A stretch of DNA of 64,000 nt from JB111 sp049856175 (GTDB lineage: Bacteria; Actinomycetota; Actinomycetes; Actinomycetales; Actinomycetaceae). A program made the position numbers and the translations under genes. The DNA lies in assembly GCF_049856175.1 (NCBI RefSeq), contig NZ_JBNDNA010000002.1, positions 243,648 to 307,647 on the forward strand. Reading direction: 5' to 3'. Under the pieces are notes generated by a model. It saw nothing but the letters and a program-made list of their open reading frames with translations. It did no database searches and was not told the origin of the DNA. Shown piece after piece: positions 38,757-48,193 of the stretch (the stretch's first letter is position 1; the number at the start of each line of letters is the position of its first letter).

Positions 38757-40855
38757 CGCAGCACCGTCAGCACGTGGGCGGTGCGCTCGGACGGCGTGAG
38801 TCGCACGTACGGGCTGGCGCCCCACTCGTAGACGGCGCCGTCGAGCTCGTCGCGGACCGTGAGGACGTGCTGCTCGGGTCCTGCTCCCGTCGGCACGTCG
38901 ATGCCGATCGCGGCCAGGTCGAGATGGACGAGGCCGTCGCGCGTGGTGAACGGGTCGAGGTTGGCCACGACGATGACGGTGTCCTCGTGCCCGGTGGGTG
39001 ACTGGTCCGCCGGCAGGTGGCGGGAGAACGCGAGGATCTGGTCGCTCGTCGTGGCGTGCAGGGCCACGTTGCGCAGCCGCTGCAGCGCCGGGTGCGCCCG
39101 GCGGGCGACGTTGAGCTTGCGCAGCAGCGGGGCGATCCCGCGGACCTCGTCCTGGGAGTGGTCCCGGGCCTTGAGCTCGTACTTCTCGTTGTCGACCTGC
39201 TCCTCCGCCCCGGGACGCGGCACGTTCTCGACCAGCTCGTACCCGGAGTAGATGCCCCACGTGGGCGAGCCGGTCGCGGCGAGGACCGCGCGGACGGCGA
39301 ACGCGGCCGCGCCCCCCTGCTGCATGTACGGCGTGAGGATGTCGTGCGTGGTCGGCCAGAACGCCGGCCGCATGTGGGTGTCGGTCTCGTGCGCGACCTC
39401 GAGGAGGTAGTCGCCGAGCTCCTCCTTCGTGTTCCGCCACGTGAAGTACGTGTAGCTCTGGTGGAAGCCGATGGCGCCGAGGGTGCGCATCATCGCCGGC
39501 CTGGTGAAGGCCTCGGCGAGGAAGACGACCTCGGGGTGCCGGGCGTGGAAGTCGGTGAGGACGCGGTGCCAGAAGTCCAGCGGCTTCGTGTGCGGGTTGT
39601 CGACCCGGAATAGCGTCACGCCGTGGTCGACCCACGTCTGCAGGACGTCGCGGACGGCCGAGTAGATGCCCTCGGGGTCGTTGTCGAAGTTCAGCGGGTA
39701 GATGTCCTGGTACTTCTTCGGCGGGTTCTCCGCGAAGGCGATCGACCCGTCGGCCCGCGTGGTGAACCACTCGGGGTGCTCCGTGACCCACGGGTGGTCC
39801 GGGGACGCCTGGAGCGCCACGTCGAGGGCGACCTCCATGCCGAGACCGCGCGCCCGGTCGACGAAGTGGTCGAAGTCGTCGAAGGTCCCGAGCTCCGGGT
39901 GGATGGCGTCGTGCCCGCCCTCGGGCGAGCCGATGCCGTACGGGGAGCCGGGGTCCCCCGGCTCGGCGCCGAGGGTGTTGTTGCGGCCCTTGCGGTTCGT
40001 CGTGCCGATCGGGTGGACCGGGGTGAGGTAGACGACGTCGAAGCCCAGGTCGGCGATGCGCGGCAGGTCCTCGGCGGCCGTGCGCAGCGTGCCGGAGACC
40101 ATCTGCCCGGTCACGGGGTCGCGGTAGGCGCCCGTCGAGCGCGGGAAGATCTCGTACCAGGACCCGTAGAGGGCCTTGAGGCGGTCGACCTGCAGCGGGT
40201 AGGTAGCCGACGGCGAGAGCGCGTCCCGCAGCGGGGCCCGCTCGAGCAGGGACCGCACGTCCTCGGATGTCGCGCGCACCATCCGCTCGCCGGGGGCGAG
40301 GGTCTCGTCGGCGAGCACGGCCGCGGCGGCGAGCAGGAGGTCGCGGTCGGCGGCGGGGCGCTCGAGCTCGGCGGCGCGGGTGAGCACGACGGCACCCTCG
40401 GCGAGCATGAGGTCGACGTCGACGCCCGCCTCGATCTTCACCTCGGCGTCGTGGATCCAGGTCCCCACGGGGTCCGACCAGGCCTCGACGCGGAACGACC
40501 AGTCGCCGGGGGCGTCGGGGGTCAGCCACGCCTCGAGGCGGTCGAGCCCGGGCGCGACGTCGACCATGCGGGCGCTCGAGTGCACGGAGCCGTCGGGCCG
40601 CAGCAGCACGGCGGTCGCCCCGAGCAGGTCGTGCCCCTCGCGGAAGACGGTCGCGGAGATGGGCAGCGCCTCGCCGGCGGTCGCCTTCGCGGGCCAGCGG
40701 CCGTCCTCGATCACGGGCGCGACCTCGACGACGGGTATGCGCCCGACGGGGGCGAACGCCGCCGGTGCCGGTGGTCGGGCCGAGGCGGGCCAGGGGGTCA
40801 GCGGGGCGGCCCGTCCGGGGGTGCGCGTGGACTCGGGTGGCTGCGTGTGGCTCAC
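38753..40855 (-). CDS. glgE: alpha-1,4-glucan:maltose-1-phosphate maltosyltransferase
   Basis: Transfers maltosyl units from maltose-1-phosphate to the growing alpha-1,4-glucan. 700 residues, GH13 subfamily 3. An N-terminal immunoglobulin-like domain (RIPVVEVAPVIEDGRWPAKA) and the helical insert are followed by VYLTPVHPIGTTNRKGRNN, GVTLFRVDNPHTKPLDFW (nucleophile Asp), VVFLAEAFTRPAMM (acid/base Glu), HDILTPYMQQGG and IYSGYELVENVPRPG. GTG 40855 was chosen because TAGGTT ends 7 nt upstream; an upstream TTG at 40954 would lie beyond that promoter. First gene of the glgE-treS-mak/glgB unit. Confidence 0.95.
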
Positions 40856-40862
40856 GTCCGCC

Positions 40863-40868
40863 AACCTA
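40863..40868 (-). promoter_or_regulatory. -10 box of the glgE operon, leaderless
   Basis: TAGGTT on the minus strand, 7 nt before GTG 40855, with no ribosome-binding site. It faces the divergent glgP promoter 115 bp away. Confidence 0.5.
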
Positions 40869-40982
40869 CCGAGTCGCCCGGACGTCCGCGGCCCGAACGA
40901 CGTCCGGGCCGCTGACCCGGGCGTCGGCGGGGACCCGCCGGGCCGGACCTGCAACAGGACAGAAACCCGACAACGGACCGGC

Positions 40983-40988
40983 TAGGCT
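40983..40988 (+). promoter_or_regulatory. -10 box of glgP, leaderless
   Basis: TAGGCT, 7 nt before GTG 40996. The 114 bp between the two divergent -10 boxes could hold shared control sites, but no palindrome stood out. Confidence 0.5.
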
Positions 40989-40995
40989 CGCCCGC

Positions 40996-43581
40996 GTGAG
41001 AGCCATCCGCCGTTTCACGGTCCGCACCGTCCTCCCCGAGGCGCTCGCGCCTCTCGACACCCTCGCGACGAACCTGCGCTGGTCCTGGCACGAACCGACC
41101 CGCGCCCTGTTCGAGTCGTTCGACCCCGAGGCGTGGACGGAGGTGCACGAGGACCCGATCCGGCTCCTCGGCGCGCTCCCGCGCACCCGGCTCGACGAGC
41201 TCGCCGCCGACCCGGACGTGGTCGCGCGCGTGCGCGAGCTCGATGCCGACCTGGCGACCTACATGACCGAGCCCCGCTGGTACCAGACCGAGGGCCCGGC
41301 GGACCGGCCGGCCGCGGTCGCCTACTTCTCCGCCGAGTACGGCATCACCTCCGTGCTGCCCCAGTACTCCGGCGGCCTCGGCATCCTCGCCGGGGACCAC
41401 CTGAAGTCCGCCTCCGACCTGGGCGTGCCGATCGTCGGCGTCGGGCTGCTGTACGGCGCCGGCTACTTCAAGCAGTCGCTCACCCGCGAGGGCTGGCAGC
41501 ACGAGACCTACCCGCTGGTCGACCCGGACAACCTGCCGCTCGCGCTCCTGCGCGAGCCGGACGGCACACCGTCGCGGGTCGAGCTGGCGCTGCCCGGCGG
41601 CCGCACGCTGCGCGCCCAGGTGTGGGTCGCCCAGGTCGGCCGCGTGCCGCTGCTCCTGCTGGACTCCGACGTGCCCGACAACGACGAGCGCGAGCGCAAG
41701 GTCACCGACCGGCTCTACGGGGGCTCCGCCGAGCACCGGCTCGAGCAGGAGCTGCTCCTGGGCATGGGCGGCGTGCGCGCCGTCCGCCTGTACTCACGCC
41801 TCACCGGTGCGCCGGCGCCGGAGGTCTACCACTGCAACGAGGGCCACGCCGGGTTCCTCTCGGTCGAGCGCATCCGCGAGCACGTCCAGGGCGAGGGGCT
41901 GGACCTCGGCGCCGCCCTGGAGTCGGTCCGGGCGGCGACCGTGTTCACCACGCACACGCCCGTCCCCGCCGGCATCGACCGGTTCTCCCGCGAGCTCGTC
42001 TCCCGGTACTTCGGCGGCGAGGTGGCCATCCCCGGCGTCGGGCTGGAGGAGATCCTCGCCCTGGGCGCCGAGGACTTCGAGGGCGGCAACCCCGAGGTCT
42101 TCAACATGGCGGTCATGGGCCTGCGCGTGGCGCGCAGGGCCAACGGCGTGGCCGAGCTGCACGGCTCGGTCTCCCGCGGCATGTTCGCCCACCTGTGGCC
42201 GGGGTTCGACGTCACCGAGGTGCCGATCACCTCGGTGACCAACGGCGTCCACGGGCCCACGTGGGTGGACCCGCTGTTCGCGGAGCGGGCGACGGAGCGT
42301 CTCGGCGAGCGCTCGCTCACCTTCGGCGAGGGCTGGGAGCGGACCGAGGCCGAGGGCGGGTTCTCCGACCTCGAGCTGTGGCAGACCCGCAACGAGCTGC
42401 GCCGCAAGCTCGTCGACTCCGCCCGCGAGCGGCTGCGCAAGTCGTGGCTCGACCGCGGTGCCTCGCCGGCCGAGCTCGGCTGGACCGCCGACGCGCTCGA
42501 CCCGGACGTCCTGACGATCGGGTTCGCGCGCCGCGTGCCGACCTACAAGCGCCTCACCCTCATGCTCAAGGATCCCGAGCGCCTCACGCGCCTGCTCACC
42601 GACCCGGAGCGCCCGATCCAGATCGTCGTGGCCGGCAAGTCGCACCCCGACGACGAGCCCGGCGTCGGCCTCATCCAGCAGTTCGTCACCTTCGCCGACC
42701 AGGCGGGCGTGCGGGACCGGCTCGTGTTCCTCCCGAACTACGACATCGCCATGGCGGGCACGCTCATGCCCGGCTGCGACGTGTGGCTCAACAACCCGCT
42801 GCGTCCGCTCGAGGCGTCGGGGACCTCGGGCATGAAGTGCGCGATCAACGGCGCGCTCAACCTGTCGATCCTCGACGGCTGGTGGGACGAGATGTTCGAC
42901 GGCGTCAACGGCTGGGCGATCCCCACCGCGGACGGCGTCGAGGACACCGAGCACCGCGACACCCTCGAGGCCGCCGCGCTGTACGACCAGCTCGAGAACG
43001 TCGTCGTGCCCCGGTTCTACGACCGGGACGAGGACGGCGTGCCCGCGCACTGGATGGAGCAGGTGCGGCACACCCTGTCCACGCTCGGGCCGAAGGTGCA
43101 GGCCACGCGCATGCTGCGCGACTACGTCGAGCAGCTCTACACGCCGGTCGCCGTGGCCGGCCGTGCGCTGAACGGCACCGACCGGTTCGAGGGCGCCAAG
43201 GAGCTCGCCACGTGGAAGCGCCGCGTGCGCACCGCGTGGGCGTCCGTCCGGGTCGACACGGTCGACGCCCACGACTTCCCGGACGTCGTCAAGGTCGGCG
43301 ACTCGATCAGCGTGACGACCGCGGTCGCGCTGGGCGACCTCGCGCCGGAGGACGTCCAGGTGCAGGTGGTCTCCGGCCGGGTCGACGACTCCGACGAGCT
43401 GGGCGACCTCACCGTGACGCCGCTGGCGCACGAGGGCAGCGTCGACGGGCGCCACACGTTCGCCGGCGACGTCACGCTGGACCACGCCGGCTCGTTCGGC
43501 TACTCGGTCCGGGTCGTCCCGCAGCACCGCCTGCTCGACGGCGTCACCGAGCTCGGTCTCGCGGCCTCCGCCCAGGGCTGA
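40996..43581 (+). CDS. glgP: alpha-glucan phosphorylase
   Basis: Releases glucose-1-phosphate from alpha-1,4-glucan. 861 residues, the actinobacterial/thermophile-type phosphorylase with an N-terminal DUF3417-like domain (LATNLRWSWHEPTRALFES). Motifs: AYFSAEYGI, YSGGLGILAGDHLKSASDLG, YHCNEGHAGFLS, and the PLP-binding ASGTSGMK with K614. The last 110 residues form a beta-rich domain (VQVQVVSGRVDDSDELGDLT). GTG 40996 is set by the -10 box. Divergent from glgE, as in mycobacteria, so synthesis and breakdown share an upstream region. Confidence 0.94.
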   Translation: MRAIRRFTVRTVLPEALAPLDTLATNLRWSWHEPTRALFESFDPEAWTEVHEDPIRLLGALPRTRLDELAADPDVVARVRELDADLATYMTEPRWYQTEGPADRPAAVAYFSAEYGITSVLPQYSGGLGILAGDHLKSASDLGVPIVGVGLLYGAGYFKQSLTREGWQHETYPLVDPDNLPLALLREPDGTPSRVELALPGGRTLRAQVWVAQVGRVPLLLLDSDVPDNDERERKVTDRLYGGSAEHRLEQELLLGMGGVRAVRLYSRLTGAPAPEVYHCNEGHAGFLSVERIREHVQGEGLDLGAALESVRAATVFTTHTPVPAGIDRFSRELVSRYFGGEVAIPGVGLEEILALGAEDFEGGNPEVFNMAVMGLRVARRANGVAELHGSVSRGMFAHLWPGFDVTEVPITSVTNGVHGPTWVDPLFAERATERLGERSLTFGEGWERTEAEGGFSDLELWQTRNELRRKLVDSARERLRKSWLDRGASPAELGWTADALDPDVLTIGFARRVPTYKRLTLMLKDPERLTRLLTDPERPIQIVVAGKSHPDDEPGVGLIQQFVTFADQAGVRDRLVFLPNYDIAMAGTLMPGCDVWLNNPLRPLEASGTSGMKCAINGALNLSILDGWWDEMFDGVNGWAIPTADGVEDTEHRDTLEAAALYDQLENVVVPRFYDRDEDGVPAHWMEQVRHTLSTLGPKVQATRMLRDYVEQLYTPVAVAGRALNGTDRFEGAKELATWKRRVRTAWASVRVDTVDAHDFPDVVKVGDSISVTTAVALGDLAPEDVQVQVVSGRVDDSDELGDLTVTPLAHEGSVDGRHTFAGDVTLDHAGSFGYSVRVVPQHRLLDGVTELGLAASAQG

Positions 43582-43595
43582 CCACCTCCTTCGAC

Positions 43596-43640
43596 GAGTG
43601 AGGGGATTTCTCCGCGGGTGAGCGGGGTCCTGCCTCACTC
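43596..43640 (+). terminator. hairpin after glgP
   Basis: GAGTGAGG (43596-43603) pairs perfectly with CCTCACTC (43633-43640), 29-nt loop. It directly abuts the stronger hairpin at 43641. Confidence 0.35.
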
Positions 43641-43692
43641 ACGACCGAGCCCGTCGGTGCGTGCGTCTGCAGGCACTGACGGGCTCGGTCGT
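43641..43692. terminator. strong bidirectional terminator between glgP and trpS
   Basis: Arms of 20 nt (43641-43660 beginning ACGACCGAGCCCGTC, and 43673-43692) pair over their whole length with one G-U pair and a 12-nt loop. It lies between two convergent genes. Confidence 0.85.
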
Positions 43693-43723
43693 CCGGGCCG
43701 AGAAGGCCCGAGCAGGTGGTCGG

Positions 43724-44818
43724 TCAGTAGTCCATCTGCATCGCGGCGCGGACGTCGGCCAGGGTGGCCTCGGCGACGGCGCTCGCCCGCTCGTTTCCCT
43801 CACGCAGGATCTGGCTGAGCTGGGCAGGGTCGGCCGCATAGGTCGTGCGGCGCTCGCGGATCGGCCCGAAGTGGTCGTTGACCGCCTCCGTCACGAGCTT
43901 CTTCAGGCCGCCACCGCCCGCGTCGCCCAGCTCCTCGGCCACGTCGACCGGGTCCCGGCCCAGGCACAGCGCGGCCAGCTGGACGAGGTTGGAGACCTCC
44001 GGCCGTCCCGCGGGGTCGAACGTGATGTGCCGGTCGGCGTCGGTGACGGCCTTCTTGATGATCCGCGCCGTGGTGTCGGCGTCCATCCCGATCTCGATCG
44101 TGTTGCCCTTGGACTTGCTCATCTTCGCGCCGTCCATGCCGAGCAGGAGGGGGGCGGGGGAGAGCAGCGCGTCGGCCTGCGGGAAGATGGGCCGCTCGGG
44201 ATCGACCCGGCCGTAGCGCTCGTCGAACCGGCGGGCGACGAGGCGCGTGAGCTCGATGTGGGGGAGCTGGTCCTTGCCCACCGGCACGAGGTTCGCCCGG
44301 CAGAACAGGATGTCGGCCGCCTGGTGCACGGGGAACGTGAGCATGAGCCCGGACATCGGCCGGGAGGACCCGGCGAGCTCGTCCTTGACCGTGGGGTTGC
44401 GGCGCAGCTCGGCGTCGGTGACGAGCGAGAGGAACGGGAGCAGGAGCTGGTTGAGCGCCGTCACGCTCGAGTGCGTGAAGATCGTCGAGCGGGCGGGGTC
44501 GATGCCGACGGCGAGGTAGTCCGCGAGCGCGGAGAGCACGTTGTCCTTGAGGTCGCCGACGCCGTCCCGGTCGTAGATCACCTGGTAGTCCGCCACCAGC
44601 ACGTAGGACTCCACGCCGAGGTCCTGCAGGCGCACCCGGTTCGCCAGCGAACCGAAGTAGTGCCCGATGTGCAGCTGACCCGTGGGGCGGTCGCCCGTGA
44701 GCACGCGGTACCGCTCGGGGTGCTCCGCGAGGTCGGCCTCGATCGCGTCGCTGCGCGACTGGGAGCGGGCGAGGCTGGCGGAATCGGTGGTGGAGAGCTC
44801 GTCGATCGTGTCGGTCAC
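43724..44818 (-). CDS. trpS: tryptophanyl-tRNA synthetase
   Basis: Class I synthetase charging tRNA-Trp. 364 residues. The HIGH motif is at residues 50-53 in RPTGQLHIGHYFGSLAN, KMSKS is intact in MDGAKMSKSKGNTIEI, and GKDQLPHIELTR is the dimer/tryptophan-site segment. The GTG start at 44818 is supported by TAGTCT ending 6 nt upstream, so the message is probably leaderless. It is a single gene between glgP and the lipase-like gene. Confidence 0.95.
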   Translation of the reverse strand: MTDTIDELSTTDSASLARSQSRSDAIEADLAEHPERYRVLTGDRPTGQLHIGHYFGSLANRVRLQDLGVESYVLVADYQVIYDRDGVGDLKDNVLSALADYLAVGIDPARSTIFTHSSVTALNQLLLPFLSLVTDAELRRNPTVKDELAGSSRPMSGLMLTFPVHQAADILFCRANLVPVGKDQLPHIELTRLVARRFDERYGRVDPERPIFPQADALLSPAPLLLGMDGAKMSKSKGNTIEIGMDADTTARIIKKAVTDADRHITFDPAGRPEVSNLVQLAALCLGRDPVDVAEELGDAGGGGLKKLVTEAVNDHFGPIRERRTTYAADPAQLSQILREGNERASAVAEATLADVRAAMQMDY

Positions 44819-44824
44819 GGGCTC

Positions 44825-44830
44825 AGACTA
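44825..44830 (-). promoter_or_regulatory. -10 box of trpS, leaderless
   Basis: TAGTCT on the minus strand, 6 nt before the GTG start codon. No clear -35. Confidence 0.5.
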
Positions 44831-44878
44831 GGCGCTCCGGCGCGGCGGCCCGGCGGTGGGTCCGCGGGCCGCCGGCGC

Positions 44879-45682
44879 TCAGCCGGGTAGGACGCGGTCC
44901 ACGAACGCGGTGACGTCGCGAAGGACCTCCTCCTTGTTCGTCTCGTTGAAGATCTCGTGCTGTGCGCCCGGGTAGGTGCCGCTCTCGGTGGCCGGCCCGG
45001 CGACGGCCGCCACGCCCGCCTGGCTCGGCCCGATGGGCACAAGCCGGTCGTCCTCGCCGTGCAGGTACAGCACCGGGAGGTCGCCGAGCGATCCGTGCTC
45101 GGTGATCCGGGCCATCGCGGTGTTCAGCGCCTCGAGGGTCTCCCGCCTGAAGTCGCCGTGCCACACGAGGGGGTCGTCGGCGTAGATGCGCCCGATCTCG
45201 GGGTCCCGGGAGAGCGTCCCGGGGTCGATCGGGGTCGGCGGGATCGGGTCCTGGGGGAGGAGGTCGTCGACGACGGCCCAGCTGCCGAGCACGGGGCCGG
45301 ACAGGACGAGGGCGGTGAGCTCGGCGGCGTGGAGCTGCGCGTACCGGGTGGCGATGAGACCGCCCATGGAGTGCCCGATCATGATCACGGGGACGTCCGG
45401 GTGGTCGGCCCGCGCGGAGGAGACGAGCTGGTGGAGGTCGGCCACCACGTCGTCGTAGTCGCGCACGAGCACCCGCTCGCCCTCGCTCTGCCCGTGTCCC
45501 GCGTGGTCGAGCCCGTAGACGACGGCCCCGTGCGCTCCCAGGGTGGCGGCGACCCACTCGTACCGGCCGATGTGCTCCCCGTAGCCGTGGACCAGCACGG
45601 CCACGTAGCGGGGGTGGTCGACCCCCCGCCACACCCGTGCGGCGACCTGCCCGGCGTGCCCCTCGTACGTCCACGCGTCCAT
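44879..45682 (-). CDS. monoacylglycerol lipase-like alpha/beta hydrolase
   Basis: 267 residues. The family pattern of monoglyceride lipases/lysophospholipases is clear: LVHGYGEHIGRYEWVAATL (HGxGEHxxRY), VYGLDHAGHGQSEG, nucleophile MIGHSMGGLIATRYA, catalytic Asp in LHGEDDRLVP, and His in YPGAQHEIFNE. It probably splits monoacylglycerols in the cytoplasm. ATG 45682 follows GAGGACG; an extended frame back to 45793 lacks such a site and would overlap the palindrome at 45780. Confidence 0.87.
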   Translation of the reverse strand: MDAWTYEGHAGQVAARVWRGVDHPRYVAVLVHGYGEHIGRYEWVAATLGAHGAVVYGLDHAGHGQSEGERVLVRDYDDVVADLHQLVSSARADHPDVPVIMIGHSMGGLIATRYAQLHAAELTALVLSGPVLGSWAVVDDLLPQDPIPPTPIDPGTLSRDPEIGRIYADDPLVWHGDFRRETLEALNTAMARITEHGSLGDLPVLYLHGEDDRLVPIGPSQAGVAAVAGPATESGTYPGAQHEIFNETNKEEVLRDVTAFVDRVLPG

Positions 45683-45779
45683 GCGTCCTCGTTCCGTCGT
45701 GCCCTGCCCGCGCCGGCGCGGACGCACCGGGCGACCGGCGTCGTCGCCGGAGGCTGTCTGTGGGCCCAGCGTAGCAACG

Positions 45780-45793
45780 GTGACCCGGGTCAC
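45780..45793. promoter_or_regulatory. 14-bp palindrome in the promoter region of the lipase-like gene
   Basis: GTGACCCGGGTCAC is a perfect palindrome between glgX and the hydrolase gene. On the minus strand it lies just upstream of a TACGCT -10-like box (about 45769-45774), a usual place for a repressor or activator site. The regulator is unknown. Confidence 0.4.
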
Positions 45794-45803
45794 GGGCGAC
45801 GGG

Positions 45804-48131
45804 TCATCCGTCGCCGGCGGGCCCGGTCCGCTCCCCGCCCGCCAGGTAGAGGCGCATGGACAGCGGGGCGAGCAGCACGACCTCGCCGGGCGCTGCAGTC
45901 AGCGACCACGGGTCGCGGTCCTGCTCGGCCTCGGCGTACGAGGGGGACTCCCACTCCGAGCTCCAGGCGAGCTCGAGGTCGACGCCGCGCCCCTCGGGGA
46001 GCCGCACCGACTCGTAGTCGAGCGAGCTCGACAGCACCACGAGGACGTCCGCGTGCCCACCGCCGCCCGAGCGCAGCATCTGCAGGACCCGGACACGCGG
46101 GTCGTGCCAGCGGTGCGCGCCCATCTCCCGGGCGTCGGCGTCGAGCCAGGCCAGGTCGGGCACCCGGTCGCCGTCCGCGACGCGCCCGGTGTAGAAGCGC
46201 TCGGGGCGCAGGACCGGCTGCTCGCGTCGCAGTCGAAGCAGGTGCCGGGTGGTCGCGAGGAGGTCCTCCCGCCATCGACCAAGGTTCCAGTCGAGGTAGG
46301 ACGTCGCGTTGTCCTGCGAGTATGAGTTGTTGTTCCCGCGCTGCGTGCGTCCGATCTCGTCGCCGGCCGTGAGCATGGGCGTCCCGGGCGAGAGCAGCAG
46401 CGTGCCCAGGAGGTTGCGGATCGAGCGGCGCCTGAGCGGGAGGACGTCGGCGGCCGGGGAGTCGCTCGGCACGGGCCCCTCGGCCCCGTGGTTCCACGAC
46501 CGGTTGTCGACCGTCCCGTCCCGGTTGTCCTCGAGGTTGGCGGAGTTGTCCTTGTGCTCGTAGGCGACGAGGTCGGCGAGGGTGAATCCGTCGTGCGCGG
46601 TGACATAGCTGATCGATGCGTGCGGTCCGCGCCCGCCCGGCACCTGCCCGTACCCGAACATGTCGGCCGACCCGGACAGCCGGGTCGCGAGGTCCCGCAG
46701 GTCGCGGCCGCTCCCGCCCTTCGCGGCGGCGCCGGGGTCGGCCAGCCAGAACGTGCGTACGGCGTCGCGGAAGCGGTCGTTCCACTCCGCGACGGGGGCG
46801 GCGAACTGGCCCGTCCGCCACCCGTCCGGGCCGAGGTCCCAGGGCTCCGCGACGTGCTTGACCTCGCGCAGCACCGGGTCCGTCGCCAGGGCCACCAGGA
46901 GCGGGTGGTAGGCCGTGAACTGGTCGGCGTTGCGCCCGAGCGTGACCGCGAGGTCGTAGCGGAAGCCGTCGACGCCGACCTCGCTCGCCCAGTACCGCAG
47001 CGAGTCCAGGACCATGCGGACGACCTCGGTACGCCTGAGGTCGAGGGTGTTGCCGCACCCGGTCATGTCGAGCATGCGCCCGCGGTCGTGGTCGTCGTGC
47101 AGGTAGTAGCCCGACGAGTCGAGCCCGCGCCAGGACACGCTCGGCCCGGCGACCCCGCCCTCGCAGGTGTGGTTGTAGACGACGTCGAGGAGGACCTCGA
47201 TGCCCGCCGCATGCAGCAGCGCGACCATGCCCTTGACCTCGGCGAGCACGGCGGCCGGGCCGGCGGCACGCGCGGCGGCGGTCGCGTAGGAGGGCTCGGG
47301 CGCGAGGAACCCCAGCGTGTTGTAGCCCCAGTAGTTGGTCAGGCCCTTGGCGACCAGGTGCGGCTCGTCCATCTTCGCGTGGATCGGCAGCAGCTCGACC
47401 GCGGTGACGCCGAGCGAGCGCAGGTGATCGATCGTCGCCGGGTGCGCGAGACCGGCGTAGGTGCCCCGCAGCCGGTCCGGCACGCCGGGGAGCGTCATCG
47501 TCAGGCCGCGGACGTGCGCCTCGTAGATCACCGTGTCGCGCCACGGCGTCCTCGGGGACGGGACCGCCCCGTCGAACCGGTCGTCGACGACGACGGCGTG
47601 CGCGACGTCAGCGGCCGAGTCCCGCGGGTCCGGCGAGCCGGTGCCGTCGACCGGGGCGAGGTCCTCGCCGACCACGTGCGCGTAGACGGCCGGCGTGAGC
47701 CGCGTCGTCCCGGCGATCCCGCGCGCGTACGGGTCGAGGAGCAGCTTGGCCGGGTTGTGCCGCTGACCGCGCGGCGGGCTCCAGGGGCCGTGCACGCGCA
47801 GGCCGTAGCGCTGCCCGGCACGGACGCCGGGAACGTGCCCGTGCCAGACGCCGTGGACGGGGCCGCGCAGGGAGTGGCGGCGCTCGGTGAGGCTGCCGTC
47901 GGGCGCGACGTCGACGAGGCACAGGTCGACCCGGGTGGCCCGGGAGGAGTAGACGCCGACGTCGATGCCGTCGCCGACCAGGTGCACACCGCGGCGGTCC
48001 GGGCGCGACGCCGGGGCGGGCACCGGCTGCGCGCCGACGTCCTCGTAGAGCCGGGGGACCGTGGTGCGTGGGGCGGGGGTGCGGGGGGCGTCGGCGCGTG
48101 GGGTGGGCGCCGAGAAGTTCCTGGTACTCAC
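45804..48131 (-). CDS. glgX: glycogen debranching protein GlgX
   Basis: Isoamylase-type GH13 enzyme that removes alpha-1,6 branches from phosphorylase-trimmed glycogen. About 775 residues. N-terminal CBM48-like domain (HGVWHGHVPGVRAGQRYGLR), YEAHVRGLTMTLPGVP, LLDVVYNHTCEGG, GVDGFRYDLAVTLGRN (nucleophile Asp), VKHVAEPWDLGPDGWRTGQF (Glu), YVTAHDGFTLADLV, and GDEIGRTQRGNNNSYSQDN. GTG 48131 is preferred to an in-frame TTG 12 nt upstream because TTGGAT lies 6 nt before it. It works with GlgP encoded nearby; the lipase-like gene follows on the same strand. Confidence 0.93.
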   Translation of the reverse strand: MSTRNFSAPTPRADAPRTPAPRTTVPRLYEDVGAQPVPAPASRPDRRGVHLVGDGIDVGVYSSRATRVDLCLVDVAPDGSLTERRHSLRGPVHGVWHGHVPGVRAGQRYGLRVHGPWSPPRGQRHNPAKLLLDPYARGIAGTTRLTPAVYAHVVGEDLAPVDGTGSPDPRDSAADVAHAVVVDDRFDGAVPSPRTPWRDTVIYEAHVRGLTMTLPGVPDRLRGTYAGLAHPATIDHLRSLGVTAVELLPIHAKMDEPHLVAKGLTNYWGYNTLGFLAPEPSYATAAARAAGPAAVLAEVKGMVALLHAAGIEVLLDVVYNHTCEGGVAGPSVSWRGLDSSGYYLHDDHDRGRMLDMTGCGNTLDLRRTEVVRMVLDSLRYWASEVGVDGFRYDLAVTLGRNADQFTAYHPLLVALATDPVLREVKHVAEPWDLGPDGWRTGQFAAPVAEWNDRFRDAVRTFWLADPGAAAKGGSGRDLRDLATRLSGSADMFGYGQVPGGRGPHASISYVTAHDGFTLADLVAYEHKDNSANLEDNRDGTVDNRSWNHGAEGPVPSDSPAADVLPLRRRSIRNLLGTLLLSPGTPMLTAGDEIGRTQRGNNNSYSQDNATSYLDWNLGRWREDLLATTRHLLRLRREQPVLRPERFYTGRVADGDRVPDLAWLDADAREMGAHRWHDPRVRVLQMLRSGGGGHADVLVVLSSSLDYESVRLPEGRGVDLELAWSSEWESPSYAEAEQDRDPWSLTAAPGEVVLLAPLSMRLYLAGGERTGPAGDG

Positions 48132-48180
48132 GGTCCCATCCAACCTCAGCAGGGCGGGCGGTCCGGCCCGACGGGCTGCC

Positions 48181-48186
48181 TACGCT
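48181..48186 (+). promoter_or_regulatory. -10 box of the cysteine desulfurase gene, leaderless
   Basis: TACGCT, 7 nt before GTG 48194. A divergent TTGGAT box for glgX is at 48138-48143, so the two promoters are back to back. Confidence 0.5.
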
Positions 48187-48193
48187 GGGAACC

